Of a stretch of 64,000 nt of DNA, positions 34,164-42,989 are shown in pieces. The number at the start of each line of letters is the position of its first letter. Position 1 is the stretch's first letter. The translations under genes and the position numbers were made by a program. The stretch is from Geosporobacter ferrireducens (GTDB lineage: Bacteria > Bacillota > Clostridia > Peptostreptococcales > Thermotaleaceae), in NCBI RefSeq assembly GCF_001750685.1, contig NZ_CP017269.1, positions 5,728,635-5,792,634 on the forward strand, written 5' to 3'. The notes beneath the pieces were generated by a model. The model had not been told where the DNA came from. It ran no database searches and saw nothing but the letters and a program-made list of their open reading frames with translations.

Positions 34164-34580
34164 ATGTTATTCAAATGGAAAGATGCCTACAGCTGTAATG
34201 TGGAGGCAATCGACCAACAGCACAAAAAACTGTTTGAATTAGGATCAAAACTATATAGTATTGTATCTTTAAAGGACGGAGCAGATCACTATGACGAAAT
34301 CATGGACGTACTTGTAGAGTTAAAAGATTACACCATCTATCATTTCGACTATGAGGAAGCACTTTTAGAAAAGCATGGATTCCAAGGCCTGCAAGATCAT
34401 CTTAAGGAACACAACAGCTTCATAGACAAAATCGTAGAGCTGGAAAATGAGGATATTGATGAAAAACAGAGTAAAATTACAATGGATATCATCATTTTTA
34501 TATCTAACTGGATTGAACAACATATTCTAAAAAGTGATATGCAGTATAAAGCATTTTTAAATGACAAAGGAGTTCACTAA
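34164..34580 (+). CDS. Bacteriohemerythrin
   Basis: 138 residues, normal length for a single-domain hemerythrin. Diiron ligand motifs in order: VEAIDQQHKKLFEL (His near 21), YHFDYEEALLEKHGF, DHLKEHNSF and NWIEQHILKSD. Binds O2 reversibly; in anaerobes thought to scavenge or sense oxygen. Own ribosome-binding site (AAAAAGGGGGAAG) and a strong terminator downstream, so monocistronic. Confidence 0.92.
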   Translation: MLFKWKDAYSCNVEAIDQQHKKLFELGSKLYSIVSLKDGADHYDEIMDVLVELKDYTIYHFDYEEALLEKHGFQGLQDHLKEHNSFIDKIVELENEDIDEKQSKITMDIIIFISNWIEQHILKSDMQYKAFLNDKGVH

Positions 34581-34587
34581 GCCTAAA

Positions 34588-34632
34588 AAGCAGCAAATGA
34601 AGAAGGGCGTACATCTCATTTGCTGCTTTTTT
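34588..34632 (+). terminator. Intrinsic terminator after bacteriohemerythrin
   Basis: GCAGCAAATGA and TCATTTGCTGC form a perfect 11-bp stem followed by six T. Confidence 0.9.
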
Positions 34633-34700
34633 CTATCTCCAATTGGGGTATACTATAGATATCATTCTCAATTAATGATCCCAAAAAGGAGGTAAGTCAA

Positions 34701-34985
34701 TTGAAAATCAATGGAATCAGAGAAATATCCTATCAAGGCAAATCCATAGATGTAAACCTGGGGGTTGCTTTTGATGATGAAACCATGATCCGGTGGAACC
34801 TGGTAGATCCAACGGTACAGATCGTATATACAACCCAGGGACAAATCGAAATGGATTATATGGAATTGATAGACCAAGGACTGATCGTACATAGCTTCGA
34901 ATTGAGCGAAGAAGAAATCAAGCAGATTAATGAATATGTAAATGAGCATCATATAGAAGACAAGATACTAAAACAACTTAGCTAA
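34701..34985 (+). CDS. Hypothetical protein (94 residues)
   Basis: TTG start at 34701, 8 bp after AAAGGAGG. Begins MKINGIREISYQGKSIDVNLGVAFDDETMIRW, ends IKQINEYVNEHHIEDKIL. A small beta-rich then helical soluble protein, no family recognised. Confidence 0.6.
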   Translation: MKINGIREISYQGKSIDVNLGVAFDDETMIRWNLVDPTVQIVYTTQGQIEMDYMELIDQGLIVHSFELSEEEIKQINEYVNEHHIEDKILKQLS

Positions 34986-35178
34986 AAATATATGTTTTAT
35001 GGGCAGACCTTGTGTTTGCCTGCTTTATTATTCGACAAATCTTTTTGGATATTGCCGTAAGATGTTGAAATAACACTATTTCCACGGCAATATCTAAAAG
35101 GATTTAAAAATATATACTTCCCATGCTGATTCTGGGTTATAATGGTAAATAGAATCGTAAAAATATTGAGGTGAAAAA

Positions 35179-35688
35179 ATGCTGTCACGGTTAACCCCAA
35201 AACATTATGCAGAATCCGTATTCCAAGTGGATGTAAAGCTGTTGCAAGCAAAGCAAATACAAGGCTTAATTATCGACATTGACAATACCCTTGTAGAATG
35301 GGACAAAAAATACGCCAGTGATGCTGTAAAGGCTTGGCTGCAGAAACTTCAGGAAATAGGCTTCTCCATTTGTCTTGTATCAAATAACACAGAAGATCGT
35401 GTGGTTGTTTTTAATGAAGCGTTAAAACTGCCAGCCATCCACAGAGCAAGAAAACCGCGCAGGGATCCCTTTCGAAAAGCTATGAAAATAATGGGCACCA
35501 CTCCTGAAACCACAGCGGTCATTGGAGATCAGCTTTTCACAGATGTACTGGGTGGAAATCGATTAGGACTTTTTACTGTACTGGTCGTCCCACTTGAAGG
35601 CAGAGAATTTTGGTGGACTACCCTGGTGCGCAAGGTAGAACGCCACGTCTTAAAAGCAGTTCTAGAAAATTATCATAGCAATAAATAG
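35179..35688 (+). CDS. yqeG: YqeG-family HAD-IIIA phosphatase
   Basis: 169 residues. HAD motif I IIDIDNTLVEWD near residue 35, motif II VSNNTED, motif III/IV KIMGTTPETTAVIGDQLFTDVLGG. YqeG is a conserved Firmicute HAD phosphatase (relative of mitochondrial PGP phosphatase GEP4); its physiological substrate in bacteria is not settled. Start ATG 35179 after TGAGGTG. Terminator follows. Confidence 0.88.
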   Translation: MLSRLTPKHYAESVFQVDVKLLQAKQIQGLIIDIDNTLVEWDKKYASDAVKAWLQKLQEIGFSICLVSNNTEDRVVVFNEALKLPAIHRARKPRRDPFRKAMKIMGTTPETTAVIGDQLFTDVLGGNRLGLFTVLVVPLEGREFWWTTLVRKVERHVLKAVLENYHSNK

Positions 35689-35690
35689 AA

Positions 35691-35727
35691 TTATAGGAAC
35701 GATCAGTGATCGTTCCTATAATTTAGA
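35691..35727 (+). terminator. Intrinsic terminator after yqeG
   Basis: ATTATAGGAACGATCA / TGATCGTTCCTATAAT, a near-perfect palindrome that could work on both strands; T-run short. Confidence 0.7.
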
Positions 35728-36768
35728 ATGAATATGCAAATTTGTGATTTTACACTGTAGTATTTCACAGTTTTTTCATTTTAAAGCATAAAAACAAATA
35801 TAGCGTATTGGCTCTATTGCCGCTGTTACTGCTCCCTGCGGTGGGAATTTTGATGTTCCTGTTCATAACAATGAGCTAATAGGCTTGATTACCAACTTTT
35901 ATGTATACCCGGTGCTGAAAAAGTACATGCTGGACATGCTGCTTGATATGAGCTAAGGAAAGCCGGATAACGGACTTTTTCTATGAAAGAATTGTATTTC
36001 ATATGGCAGTCCTTTATATTAGTATGGGAAATAGATAATAGCCTATATTAATAAAACCTTAAGGTTTTCATAAAAAAATTATTATGATATAAATTTTTGT
36101 TTTGTAGTACTATATTCAGAAAAGCATTTGAAAATTTGCAAGAAAAGAAGTAACTTTGTGTCTATAAAATGTAAATATATGTATGAATCAACATAACTTT
36201 GTGTCCATAAAATAGAAATTTATGAATCAAACTACATAACTTTACTTTGGGCCCCAAATTCAGAAATAATATCCTCAAAAAACATAGTTGTGTCGCAAAA
36301 CAACAGAAGTAGATGTCCTTGGACAATTAAATGGTAAAACAAATGAGAATAAATATCAATAAAATCAACTATTCCCTAAATACACATTTAAAAACTAGTT
36401 GCTTTTTACTTAAAGGGCTCTCGAACAACCAAATTCCTGCCTATATTCCAGCCTTTATTACTATGATTAACTATTACTTTGATATACTCTAATAAATGGA
36501 ATTTAGATATTTAATAAAATTATTGATACATGAATTAATAACAGATTAATAAAGATTTGTGCTATAAATTTTGTCGTCAATTCATTTTTGAATTCATTGA
36601 TAAGATTTTTCAACTATCTATAATTGTTATCATTACTGTATTTTCAACTGTTTTTTCATAATCGTCTTAAATGATAATACATATCGTTTATATGTATCAA
36701 TATAAAATATTCTATTTTAGGATTATATCTTGAGTTTATATCCCTTATCTTCTTAGTAAATATTTACA
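35728..36768. other. Gene-poor kilobase with a protein relic and direct repeats
   Basis: No intact gene. At 35804-35956 a 50-codon open stretch reads protein-like (AAVTAPCGGNFDVPVHNN, then ITNFYVYPVLKKYMLDMLL) but lacks a start and is preceded by TAG; probably the 3' relic of a membrane-protein gene I cannot name. Repeats lie at 36150-36245. The rest is very A/T-rich with many stops in all frames. Confidence 0.55.
36150..36245. repeat. Imperfect tandem direct repeat
   Basis: Two units of about 40 bp: GTAACTTTGTGTCTATAAAAT...TATGAATCAA (36150-36191) and ATAACTTTGTGTCCATAAAAT...TATGAATCAA (36193-36230), then a third partial ATAACTTTACTT. No coding reading; role unknown. Confidence 0.6.
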
Positions 36769-37731
36769 TTATAAGATCACTTTATCGATAAATAAAGAAA
36801 GATGTTCGATTAAATTATATTCTTTGTAATCAGTTCTCACAAATGGTCTTAGAGGAAAAGCTGTATTTTGCCGAATCACGACCCCTTCTTCTCCATTATT
36901 GAGCTTTATAGGCAGTCCTACCGGATATAGGTATACTGATTTTCTAAATGCTTCATATACCTGATGATCAAATTTTATATTTACTAATGCCTGGATATTT
37001 TCATAGCACTCTGAGGGTACCAGACCATCTATACTTACCAGACTTTCATAATAGTCACACAAACTTAAGATTTTAATTAAATCCGTTTGATGTTCATTCC
37101 GCAGTTTTTGGGGGCCACCTCCATCTATAGTTTCATGATGGAAACGCACCAGACTATATAGCATTGGAGAATTTGCTTTATTTTTAAGGAATGTATATCC
37201 CTTTTGTTCATGTCCCTCATTTGAATCGTTCTTTATTAGTTTACCTATATCGTGAAACAGAGCTGCTTTTCCCAGCATCTCTATCTTGTCCATACTTAAA
37301 CCAAATTTCATTCCTGTAACCAGTACCAGCAGACATAGATTCAAGGAATGTTGTGCGAGGTCAAATCCTTTTGTTTTTTGTCCTACAGCAATAGATACAG
37401 GTTCATTATTAATAGATGGAATTATTTCTTGCCGTAGTATTTTCCCTATCTCAAATTCATCACAAAAAGATTCCTTTGAAATTTTTTCATAGACTAAATT
37501 TAATCGCTTTAAGATTACACCTCGTTGCTCATCCGATACTGTTTCTTTTAATTCTACATCCGTGTTTTTATCCTCTATGTATAGGGCATTCATACCAAAA
37601 CTCTGCAGCCGTTGTATTACTTTGCCCGTAATCTCTATTTGTCCGTTAACAAGCTTTCTTCCATCAATCGTGCTGATACTTGATCCTAAACGCTTTCCAA
37701 TTATGTTGTCATCTATTTTTGCAAGCCGCAT
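36769..37731 (-). CDS. HD-GYP-like protein with degenerate GYP motif
   Basis: 320 residues, paralogue of 27847-28878. N-terminus RLAKIDDNIIGKRLGSSIST. The HD part is kept (AALFHDIGKLI near residue 165, GHEQKGYTFLKN, RFHHETIDGGGPQKL), but the GYP loop reads GGGPQKL instead of GSGYP, so the tyrosine-proline element is lost. It may still hydrolyse c-di-GMP poorly, or act as a binding protein. Start ATG at 37731 after CGGAGG. The leader carries a c-di-GMP-I riboswitch and a terminator, as for the canonical paralogue. Confidence 0.82.
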   Translation of the reverse strand: MRLAKIDDNIIGKRLGSSISTIDGRKLVNGQIEITGKVIQRLQSFGMNALYIEDKNTDVELKETVSDEQRGVILKRLNLVYEKISKESFCDEFEIGKILRQEIIPSINNEPVSIAVGQKTKGFDLAQHSLNLCLLVLVTGMKFGLSMDKIEMLGKAALFHDIGKLIKNDSNEGHEQKGYTFLKNKANSPMLYSLVRFHHETIDGGGPQKLRNEHQTDLIKILSLCDYYESLVSIDGLVPSECYENIQALVNIKFDHQVYEAFRKSVYLYPVGLPIKLNNGEEGVVIRQNTAFPLRPFVRTDYKEYNLIEHLSLFIDKVIL

Positions 37732-37764
37732 CTTGATTCCTCCGTTGTGTTAATCTAGAGCATT

Positions 37765-37796
37765 AAAAAAGCATCTATCACAGAGTATAGATGCTA
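37765..37796 (-). terminator. Riboswitch-linked intrinsic terminator
   Basis: On the minus strand, AGCATCTAT pairs with ATAGATGCT and runs into TTTTTT, between the aptamer and the HD-GYP-like start. Confidence 0.85.
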
Positions 37797-37857
37797 TAAA
37801 TGCCAAATTACTGAGGATCTCAAAGTAAATTCTTCGCCAATTTTGATTATAATTTGC

Positions 37858-37942
37858 GAAATGTCGAACCCGGCAACTTGGCGATCATAGAAATTATACT
37901 CCTTAGACCCATAGCTTTGCGTCCTTACCTTTCGATAAGTTT
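37858..37942 (-). ncRNA. Cyclic-di-GMP-I (GEMM) riboswitch
   Basis: Minus strand reads GGACGCAAAGCTATGGGTC, then TCTATGATCGCCAAGTTGCC and GGGTTCGAC. GCAAAGC, the GGGTC arm and the CGCCAAGTTGCCG block match GEMM-I. About 65 bp of spacer hairpins lead to the terminator. Second copy in the window; the first is at 27648. Confidence 0.87.
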
Positions 37943-38085
37943 GCCTTTTTCTTTTATATATAGATATATTACCAGACATAGGGTATTACATCAACATATA
38001 TCGACATTTTAATCGCTGTGAACTATATTTTTGTTATGATAATTCCATGTTTCGGAGAAATTATTTTCTAAATGCCAACACACAA

Positions 38086-38976
38086 TTATGTAACTTCATT
38101 TAACTCTTCGACCTTCATTTCCAGTTTCTCACTTAAAAAAGTGGAGCCTAGTATAAGCATGCCGCCAATTAATTGAATAAAACCCATGCTCTCTCCTAGG
38201 AATATCGCTGCAATTATGACCGCTGAAATTGGATCAATATAGCTTAACACAGCTATGGTTTGTCCCTTTAATTCCTTGATTGATGTAAAATATAAAAAGT
38301 ATGCAATTCCAGTATGAATAATGCCTAATATAAGGATAAAGATAATGGAAACTAGATTTAGATCAGAGAAATTCATACGATCTTTAACAAAAACATATGG
38401 CAAAAGCACTAGAACGGCTATTACTAATTGAACGAATGTAGTTTCAAATCCAGACAGATTTTTTATAAACTTGTTCATTAAAATGACACTGGCATATAAG
38501 GTTGCCGCTAAAAGGCCATATAGTATGCCTACTGTGTGATTATATGAGTTGCCTGCGCCACTGTCACCAACATTAACTACCAGAAATAATCCAATCATAG
38601 CAGTAAGGATACAGCCTACCTTGGCGGGGGTTAGTTTTTCTTTAAGTACAAAAGGGGTTAAAATAATTACAAATATAGGAGCAAAGTAATAGCTTAAGGT
38701 AGCATTGGATACCGTAGTATATTTATAGGATTGAAATAAAAAAATCCAATTAAAGCCAATTGCAGTGCCAGACAAGATTAAAAGGGTAATATTTTCTTTT
38801 ATTGATTTAAAAGAAGGCTTTTGCTTAACAAAAAAACTGGCGCAGCCTAAGAATAGACTTCCGATTATTCCTCTCAGAAACGCAATCTCACTTGAAGATA
38901 GATGAATTCTCTTTACAAAAGCCCCTATGCTTCCAAAAATCAGCATAGCAGTAATAATTTTTAATTTTCCTTTCAT
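38086..38976 (-). CDS. DMT-superfamily (EamA) transporter
   Basis: 296 residues with ten membrane helices in two EamA repeats (GIIGSLFLGCASFFV..; IAVLSYIDPISAVIIAAIFLGESM). EamA proteins export metabolites such as amino acids; substrate unknown. The start is ATG 38976 after AAGGAGGAG; the longer frame to 39093 lies in the neighbouring gene and is a shadow. 55 bp downstream of the MarR-GNAT gene and in the same direction, so probably under its promoter and operator. Confidence 0.85.
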   Translation of the reverse strand: MKGKLKIITAMLIFGSIGAFVKRIHLSSSEIAFLRGIIGSLFLGCASFFVKQKPSFKSIKENITLLILSGTAIGFNWIFLFQSYKYTTVSNATLSYYFAPIFVIILTPFVLKEKLTPAKVGCILTAMIGLFLVVNVGDSGAGNSYNHTVGILYGLLAATLYASVILMNKFIKNLSGFETTFVQLVIAVLVLLPYVFVKDRMNFSDLNLVSIIFILILGIIHTGIAYFLYFTSIKELKGQTIAVLSYIDPISAVIIAAIFLGESMGFIQLIGGMLILGSTFLSEKLEMKVEELNEVT

Positions 38977-39031
38977 GTCTCTCCTCCTTGTTTGCCTAAT
39001 TAGGTCTATGATCTTACAAAATAATATGTAC

Positions 39032-39967
39032 TTATGGCAAATATAACTCATAGGTTTGTTCAACCAAATCTTTGCCCCATAAGCTGCTTTCACGCTCTGA
39101 GACTTTACAAAAACCTGCTTGCATGTACATTCGTATAGCTGTTTTTTGATCTTCTGTAGTCTCTAAAAATACATGCTGATAGCCCTTCTCCTTACAGTAT
39201 TTCATAGCTTCATTCATCAACTTCCTTCCAAGTCCGATTTTTCTGAATGTAGGATGTATAATAAACCATCTCAACTGAGCTTGTATTTCTGAGTGTCCGA
39301 TGATTGCAATGGCACCGATCATTTTTCCATTCACTTCTGCAAACCAAAATCTGTCCTTTTCTGGGCTGTAGTTTTCAAATAAATTATAGAGGGTCTTGCA
39401 GACATAGCCTTCAAACACATGATTATATCCGCATTCTTCAGCATAAATCCAACCATGTAGGTGAATTAAATTACCCACATCTCCTGGTCTTAAATCGCAG
39501 CGAATTTTAACGCTTTCGTCTGTAAGCACTGGTTTTTCAGTGAGCGTATTTTCAATACTTTTCATGCTTTCTACAACACTTATTTTATCTTGTTCTGACA
39601 AACCATTGATCAATTGATAGATTTGATCGTTGGATAGTTCGTCGAGTATTGACAGGGTATCTTTTCCTTTTTCAGTAAGATAAAGGTAATATACACGCCC
39701 GTCTTCAGGAGACTGTACTCTGTATATAAGGTCATCCTTCACAAAGCGCTTTATAATCCTACTTAGATAGCCTGAGTCGATTCTTAACCCCTCAATTAGC
39801 TCTTTAGCAGTACATTTTTCCGTATGCCCGATATCGTATAAAATACGGGCTTCTGCAAGTGAAAATTTACTATCCAGCATATGCTGGTCTAGTAGTCCTA
39901 AAACATTCGTGTAGAACCGGTTAAATCTACGAATGATATGTATCAAAGGTGCATATCTAGAATTCAT
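39032..39967 (-). CDS. MarR-family regulator fused to GNAT acetyltransferase
   Basis: 311 residues. Residues 1-145: winged-helix MarR domain (KFSLAEARILYDIGHTEKCTAKELIEGL, LSRIIKRFVKDDLIYRVQSPEDGRVYYLYLT). Residues about 155-311: GNAT domain with the acetyl-CoA loop (FRKIGLGRKLMNEAMKY). Such fusions are common in Firmicutes; the acetyl acceptor is usually unknown. A perfect 14-bp inverted repeat (40009-40039) overlaps the -35 of its promoter, pointing to self-repression. Likely drives the EamA transporter gene too. Confidence 0.88.
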   Translation of the reverse strand: MNSRYAPLIHIIRRFNRFYTNVLGLLDQHMLDSKFSLAEARILYDIGHTEKCTAKELIEGLRIDSGYLSRIIKRFVKDDLIYRVQSPEDGRVYYLYLTEKGKDTLSILDELSNDQIYQLINGLSEQDKISVVESMKSIENTLTEKPVLTDESVKIRCDLRPGDVGNLIHLHGWIYAEECGYNHVFEGYVCKTLYNLFENYSPEKDRFWFAEVNGKMIGAIAIIGHSEIQAQLRWFIIHPTFRKIGLGRKLMNEAMKYCKEKGYQHVFLETTEDQKTAIRMYMQAGFCKVSERESSLWGKDLVEQTYELYLP

Positions 39968-40000
39968 AAGGATACCTCCTATAATTATAGTGTAAGAATA

Positions 40001-40039
40001 TTATAATAAAAAATAGTTGACAAAGTCAACTATTTTTTA
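40001..40039 (-). promoter_or_regulatory. Promoter and palindromic MarR operator
   Basis: AAAAAATAGTTGAC-AAA-GTCAACTATTTTTT (40009-40039) is a perfect 14-bp inverted repeat. On the minus strand TTGACT (40025-40030) and TATAAT (40001-40006) stand 18 bp apart, a good sigma-A promoter for the MarR-GNAT gene. TAGTTGAC..GTCAACTA is of the type bound by MarR dimers. Because of its A and T tracts it may also terminate the fabF operon. Confidence 0.75.
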
Positions 40040-40056
40040 TTATTTTAACTAAGTAT

Positions 40057-41295
40057 TCATATTTTTCGGAGGATAATACTTGCATTTTGTCCTCCGAAGC
40101 CGAAGGAATTTGATAATGCTGTTCTTATTTTAGCTGTACGGGCTTCATTTGGAACATAATCAAGATCACAATCTGAGTCGGCATGTCGATAATTAATTGT
40201 AGGTGGTATAAAATCACCTTCCATAGCTATGAGCGTAGCAATTAGTTCTATAGCGCCAGCAGCAGCTAAGGCATGCCCTGTCATAGATTTTGTTGCGCTT
40301 ATAGGAATATTATAAGCACTGCTACCAAAAACCTTTTTAATCGCGTAGGACTCTAAAGCGTCATTTAACCGTGTACTGGTGCCATGTGCATTGATATAGT
40401 CTACCCCATCAATACTTATTTGTGCATCTGCCAGCGCCCGCTGCATAGCGTACCGCATTCCTCTTGCCTTCGGATCGGGTGCTGTAAGATGATAGCCGTC
40501 ACTACTTGCCCCAAACCCGGCTATTTCACCATATATTCTAGCATCTCTTTTCAAGGCGTGATCCAATGTTTCTAATACTAAAACACCAGCTCCCTCTGCT
40601 AGTACGAGACCATCTCTGTCTCTGTCAAAGGGACGGCAGGCAGCAGTTGGGTTTTTATTTTGGGTAGAAAGTGCTTTCATATTGCAGAAAGCTCCAAGAT
40701 ACAAAGGAGTGATATTTGCTTCCGTACCGCCGGCAAGCATAATTTGTGCATCCCCTCGCTGTAGATAATAATATGCTTCCCCTACTGCCTGAGTTCCTGC
40801 AGCACAAGCCACTAAAGTAGTACCAGAATATCCTCTAAGACCGAGGGTAATGGATATCTGGGAAGCGGCAGTATTGGGAATTGCCGTAGCCAAGTATGTT
40901 GGACTGACTCTGGAAGAACCTTGGTGAAAAAGTGTACGGAACTCTTTTTCTGTTCGTTCCATGCTGCCCATCCCGCTACCCATTATCACACCAATATTTT
41001 CAGTGTTTTCTATGGATAAGTCTAAACCAGAGTCTGCAATAGCCATTTTTGCTGCTGCAACAGCAAATTGTACGAATCTTTCCATACGTCGAAGATCTTT
41101 TTTGTCGATAAATTTTTCAGGATCAAAAAGGAACACCTGTCCGGCAATATGACTGCTGAATTCTGATGGATCAAAATCAACGATTCGTTTTACTCCGGAT
41201 TCTCCCTTAGACAAAGCTGCAGTGAAGTTTTTCTTGCCTATCCCATTGGAAGCGATCACTCCCAATCCCGTTATGACAATCCTTGGTCTAAGCAT
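40057..41295 (-). CDS. Beta-ketoacyl-ACP synthase II-like ketosynthase
   Basis: 412 residues, FabF length. Catalytic triad present: Cys in TTLVACAAGTQAVGEAYYYL, His in NAHGTSTRLND and His in SMTGHALAAAGAIE. N-terminus RIVITGLGVIASNGIG. It condenses an acyl thioester with malonyl-ACP in ordinary fatty-acid synthesis. Here it ends an overlapping operon with lipB, a stand-alone lipoyl-domain protein and an SDR; no acp, fabD, fabH, fabZ or acc genes are near, so a specialised role rather than housekeeping FabF is likely. It starts 2 bp after the SDR stop. Confidence 0.85.
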   Translation of the reverse strand: MLRPRIVITGLGVIASNGIGKKNFTAALSKGESGVKRIVDFDPSEFSSHIAGQVFLFDPEKFIDKKDLRRMERFVQFAVAAAKMAIADSGLDLSIENTENIGVIMGSGMGSMERTEKEFRTLFHQGSSRVSPTYLATAIPNTAASQISITLGLRGYSGTTLVACAAGTQAVGEAYYYLQRGDAQIMLAGGTEANITPLYLGAFCNMKALSTQNKNPTAACRPFDRDRDGLVLAEGAGVLVLETLDHALKRDARIYGEIAGFGASSDGYHLTAPDPKARGMRYAMQRALADAQISIDGVDYINAHGTSTRLNDALESYAIKKVFGSSAYNIPISATKSMTGHALAAAGAIELIATLIAMEGDFIPPTINYRHADSDCDLDYVPNEARTAKIRTALSNSFGFGGQNASIILRKI

Positions 41296-41297
41296 AG

Positions 41298-42050
41298 CTA
41301 TATCATTGTGTATCCACCGTCAATGGCGAATACCTGACCAGTAATATAGCTGCTTTCATCAGAACACAAAAATGAGAGGATTCCAGATATATCTTCTTCC
41401 CGGCCGAGTCTTCCCATAGGAACATTTCTAATAAACTCTTTTAGTGCATAGCTTGGAAATACGGATTTAGCCGTATTGGTTTCGATCAAACCGGGGGCAA
41501 TGGCATTTACTTGAATACCAGATGAAGCAGCTTCACGTGCTAAAGCTCTGGTAAATCCTATAACGCCAGATTTAGCTGCTGAATAATGAACAAATCCGAT
41601 TCCTCCTACTCTCCCTGCAGCGGAAGCAACGTTAACGATTTTTCCGTAGCCTTGCTTTTTCATCTGTTGATATACTGGTTGCGTTACGCAGAAAGTACCG
41701 GTAAGATTTATATTGATTACTTTGCTCCAATCTTCGAGAGTCATTGCATCAAAGGTCTTGATAGGAAAGAGGCCGGCATTATTAATTAATACATCAATGC
41801 CGCCGTATAAATTAAGCACTTTATTTACCATCTTTTGTATATCTTCCTGGGATGTAATATCACAAAATACTGCCATTGCAGCTCCATTCGTTTTTCTTAT
41901 CTCTTCCACAGTTTCTTGCGCTGCTGTCAGATCAATGTCTGCGATACATACCTTTGAGCCTAGGGAAGCTAGATGTTGTGCAACGGTACTTCCAATTCCC
42001 TTTCCAGCTCCTGTAATAATGATGCTTTTATTCTCTAGTCCTTTTATCAT
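41298..42050 (-). CDS. SDR-family 3-oxoacyl-ACP reductase-like enzyme (FabG-like)
   Basis: 250 residues. NAD(P)-binding GAGKGIGSTVAQHLA, NNAGLFP, catalytic Ser in NVASAAGRVGG and Tyr/Lys in HYSAAKSGVIGFTRAL; C-terminal SYITGQVFAIDGGYTMI. An aspartate at the end of the second strand (CIADIDL) hints at NAD rather than NADP preference, which is inference. The start overlaps the lipoyl-carrier stop by 4 bp. It probably reduces the beta-keto product of the neighbouring ketosynthase. Confidence 0.87.
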   Translation of the reverse strand: MIKGLENKSIIITGAGKGIGSTVAQHLASLGSKVCIADIDLTAAQETVEEIRKTNGAAMAVFCDITSQEDIQKMVNKVLNLYGGIDVLINNAGLFPIKTFDAMTLEDWSKVININLTGTFCVTQPVYQQMKKQGYGKIVNVASAAGRVGGIGFVHYSAAKSGVIGFTRALAREAASSGIQVNAIAPGLIETNTAKSVFPSYALKEFIRNVPMGRLGREEDISGILSFLCSDESSYITGQVFAIDGGYTMI

Positions 42051-42307
42051 GGCGTTTCCTCCGCTTCCCCTTCGGTAGAAATCAAAGCGATAAGTTGTTC
42101 CACCTGTACTTCTTCTCCTGCCGCTACCAATAAGCTATGGATAGTTCCTGCATAAGGACTTTCTATGTAAATCGCAATTTTGTCCGTTGTAGCTTCTGCA
42201 ACAGCTTCTCCTTTACTTACCTTATCCCCTGGTTGACACAGCCATTGTTTAATTTTTATGATGGTTGCACCTTCCGCAAACTTAGGTATCTTGAGCCCAT
42301 AATTCAT
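42047..42307 (-). CDS. Stand-alone lipoyl-domain carrier protein
   Basis: 86 residues forming one biotinyl/lipoyl domain and nothing else. The attachment site is the hairpin ATTDKI with Lys43; the second half repeats PYAGTIHSLLVAAGEEVQV. DK with surrounding TT fits lipoyl (E2-type) rather than biotin (MKM) domains. Normally this domain is fused to an E2 acyltransferase; here there is no linker, E1-binding or catalytic domain. It is translated between lipB (26-bp overlap) and the SDR gene (4-bp overlap), so LipB is its probable modifier. Confidence 0.82.
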   Translation of the reverse strand: MNYGLKIPKFAEGATIIKIKQWLCQPGDKVSKGEAVAEATTDKIAIYIESPYAGTIHSLLVAAGEEVQVEQLIALISTEGEAEETP

Positions 42308-42989
42308 TTTTATAAACCTCCTTTTCTATTTCTTTTCTATCAATGAATACATCAAAAATCAATGAAAATTCTCTTAAAAAATCGTCTCTTACCTGGTGTA
42401 GACTTGGAATAGTATTGCTTATGTCTTTTAGCGAAGTGACTGCTGCATCTTTTAAACCACAAGGAATGATAAAATCAAAGTGCGAAAGATCTGGATTCAC
42501 ATTGACTGCCACTCCGTGCATCGTTACTCCATTTTTTATGGCGATTCCAACTGATGCAATCTTTTTATTTTCCACCCATACTCCACTTAACCCTTGTATC
42601 CTGTCTGCAATGATGTAATATCTTTCCAGTAGATTGATGACTACCTGTTCAAGGAGCCGTAGATAGTGAAGCACACTTTTGGTATATTCCTTGAGATATA
42701 AGATCGGAGAAATAATGAGCTGGCCAGGACCGTGATAAGTAATATCCCCGCCTCTATTAGAATAAAGCACATCAATCCCTTTTGTGAAAAGCTCCTCCTT
42801 TGAGGCAAGTAAGTGTTTCTCAGAACCAGATTTGCCAATTGTAATAACGGGATGACATTCCTGAAAGATGATTACGTCAGAGATTTCTCTGTTTTTGCGC
42901 ATCTGGTGAAGGTGTTCTTGAATGTTATAGGACTTTTCATAGTTTATGATACTAAGGTCCAGCCATTTTATCTGCCTTGTGATTGTCAA
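42282..42989 (-). CDS. lipB: Octanoyltransferase
   Basis: 235 residues. LipB motifs: RGGDITYHGPGQLIISPIL near residue 78, GVWVENKKIASVGIAIKNGVTMHG with the catalytic Lys, and FIIPCGLKDAAVTSL with the catalytic Cys. It moves octanoate from octanoyl-ACP to the lysine of a lipoyl domain, the first step of lipoate synthesis. lipA is not in the window. Its overlap with the lipoyl-carrier gene strongly suggests that protein as substrate. Confidence 0.92.
   Translation of the reverse strand: MTITRQIKWLDLSIINYEKSYNIQEHLHQMRKNREISDVIIFQECHPVITIGKSGSEKHLLASKEELFTKGIDVLYSNRGGDITYHGPGQLIISPILYLKEYTKSVLHYLRLLEQVVINLLERYYIIADRIQGLSGVWVENKKIASVGIAIKNGVTMHGVAVNVNPDLSHFDFIIPCGLKDAAVTSLKDISNTIPSLHQVRDDFLREFSLIFDVFIDRKEIEKEVYKNELWAQDT

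Noticed and set aside
36150..36245. CRISPR array
   Set aside because: Only two and a half imperfect copies, directly adjoining, without spacers or cas genes.
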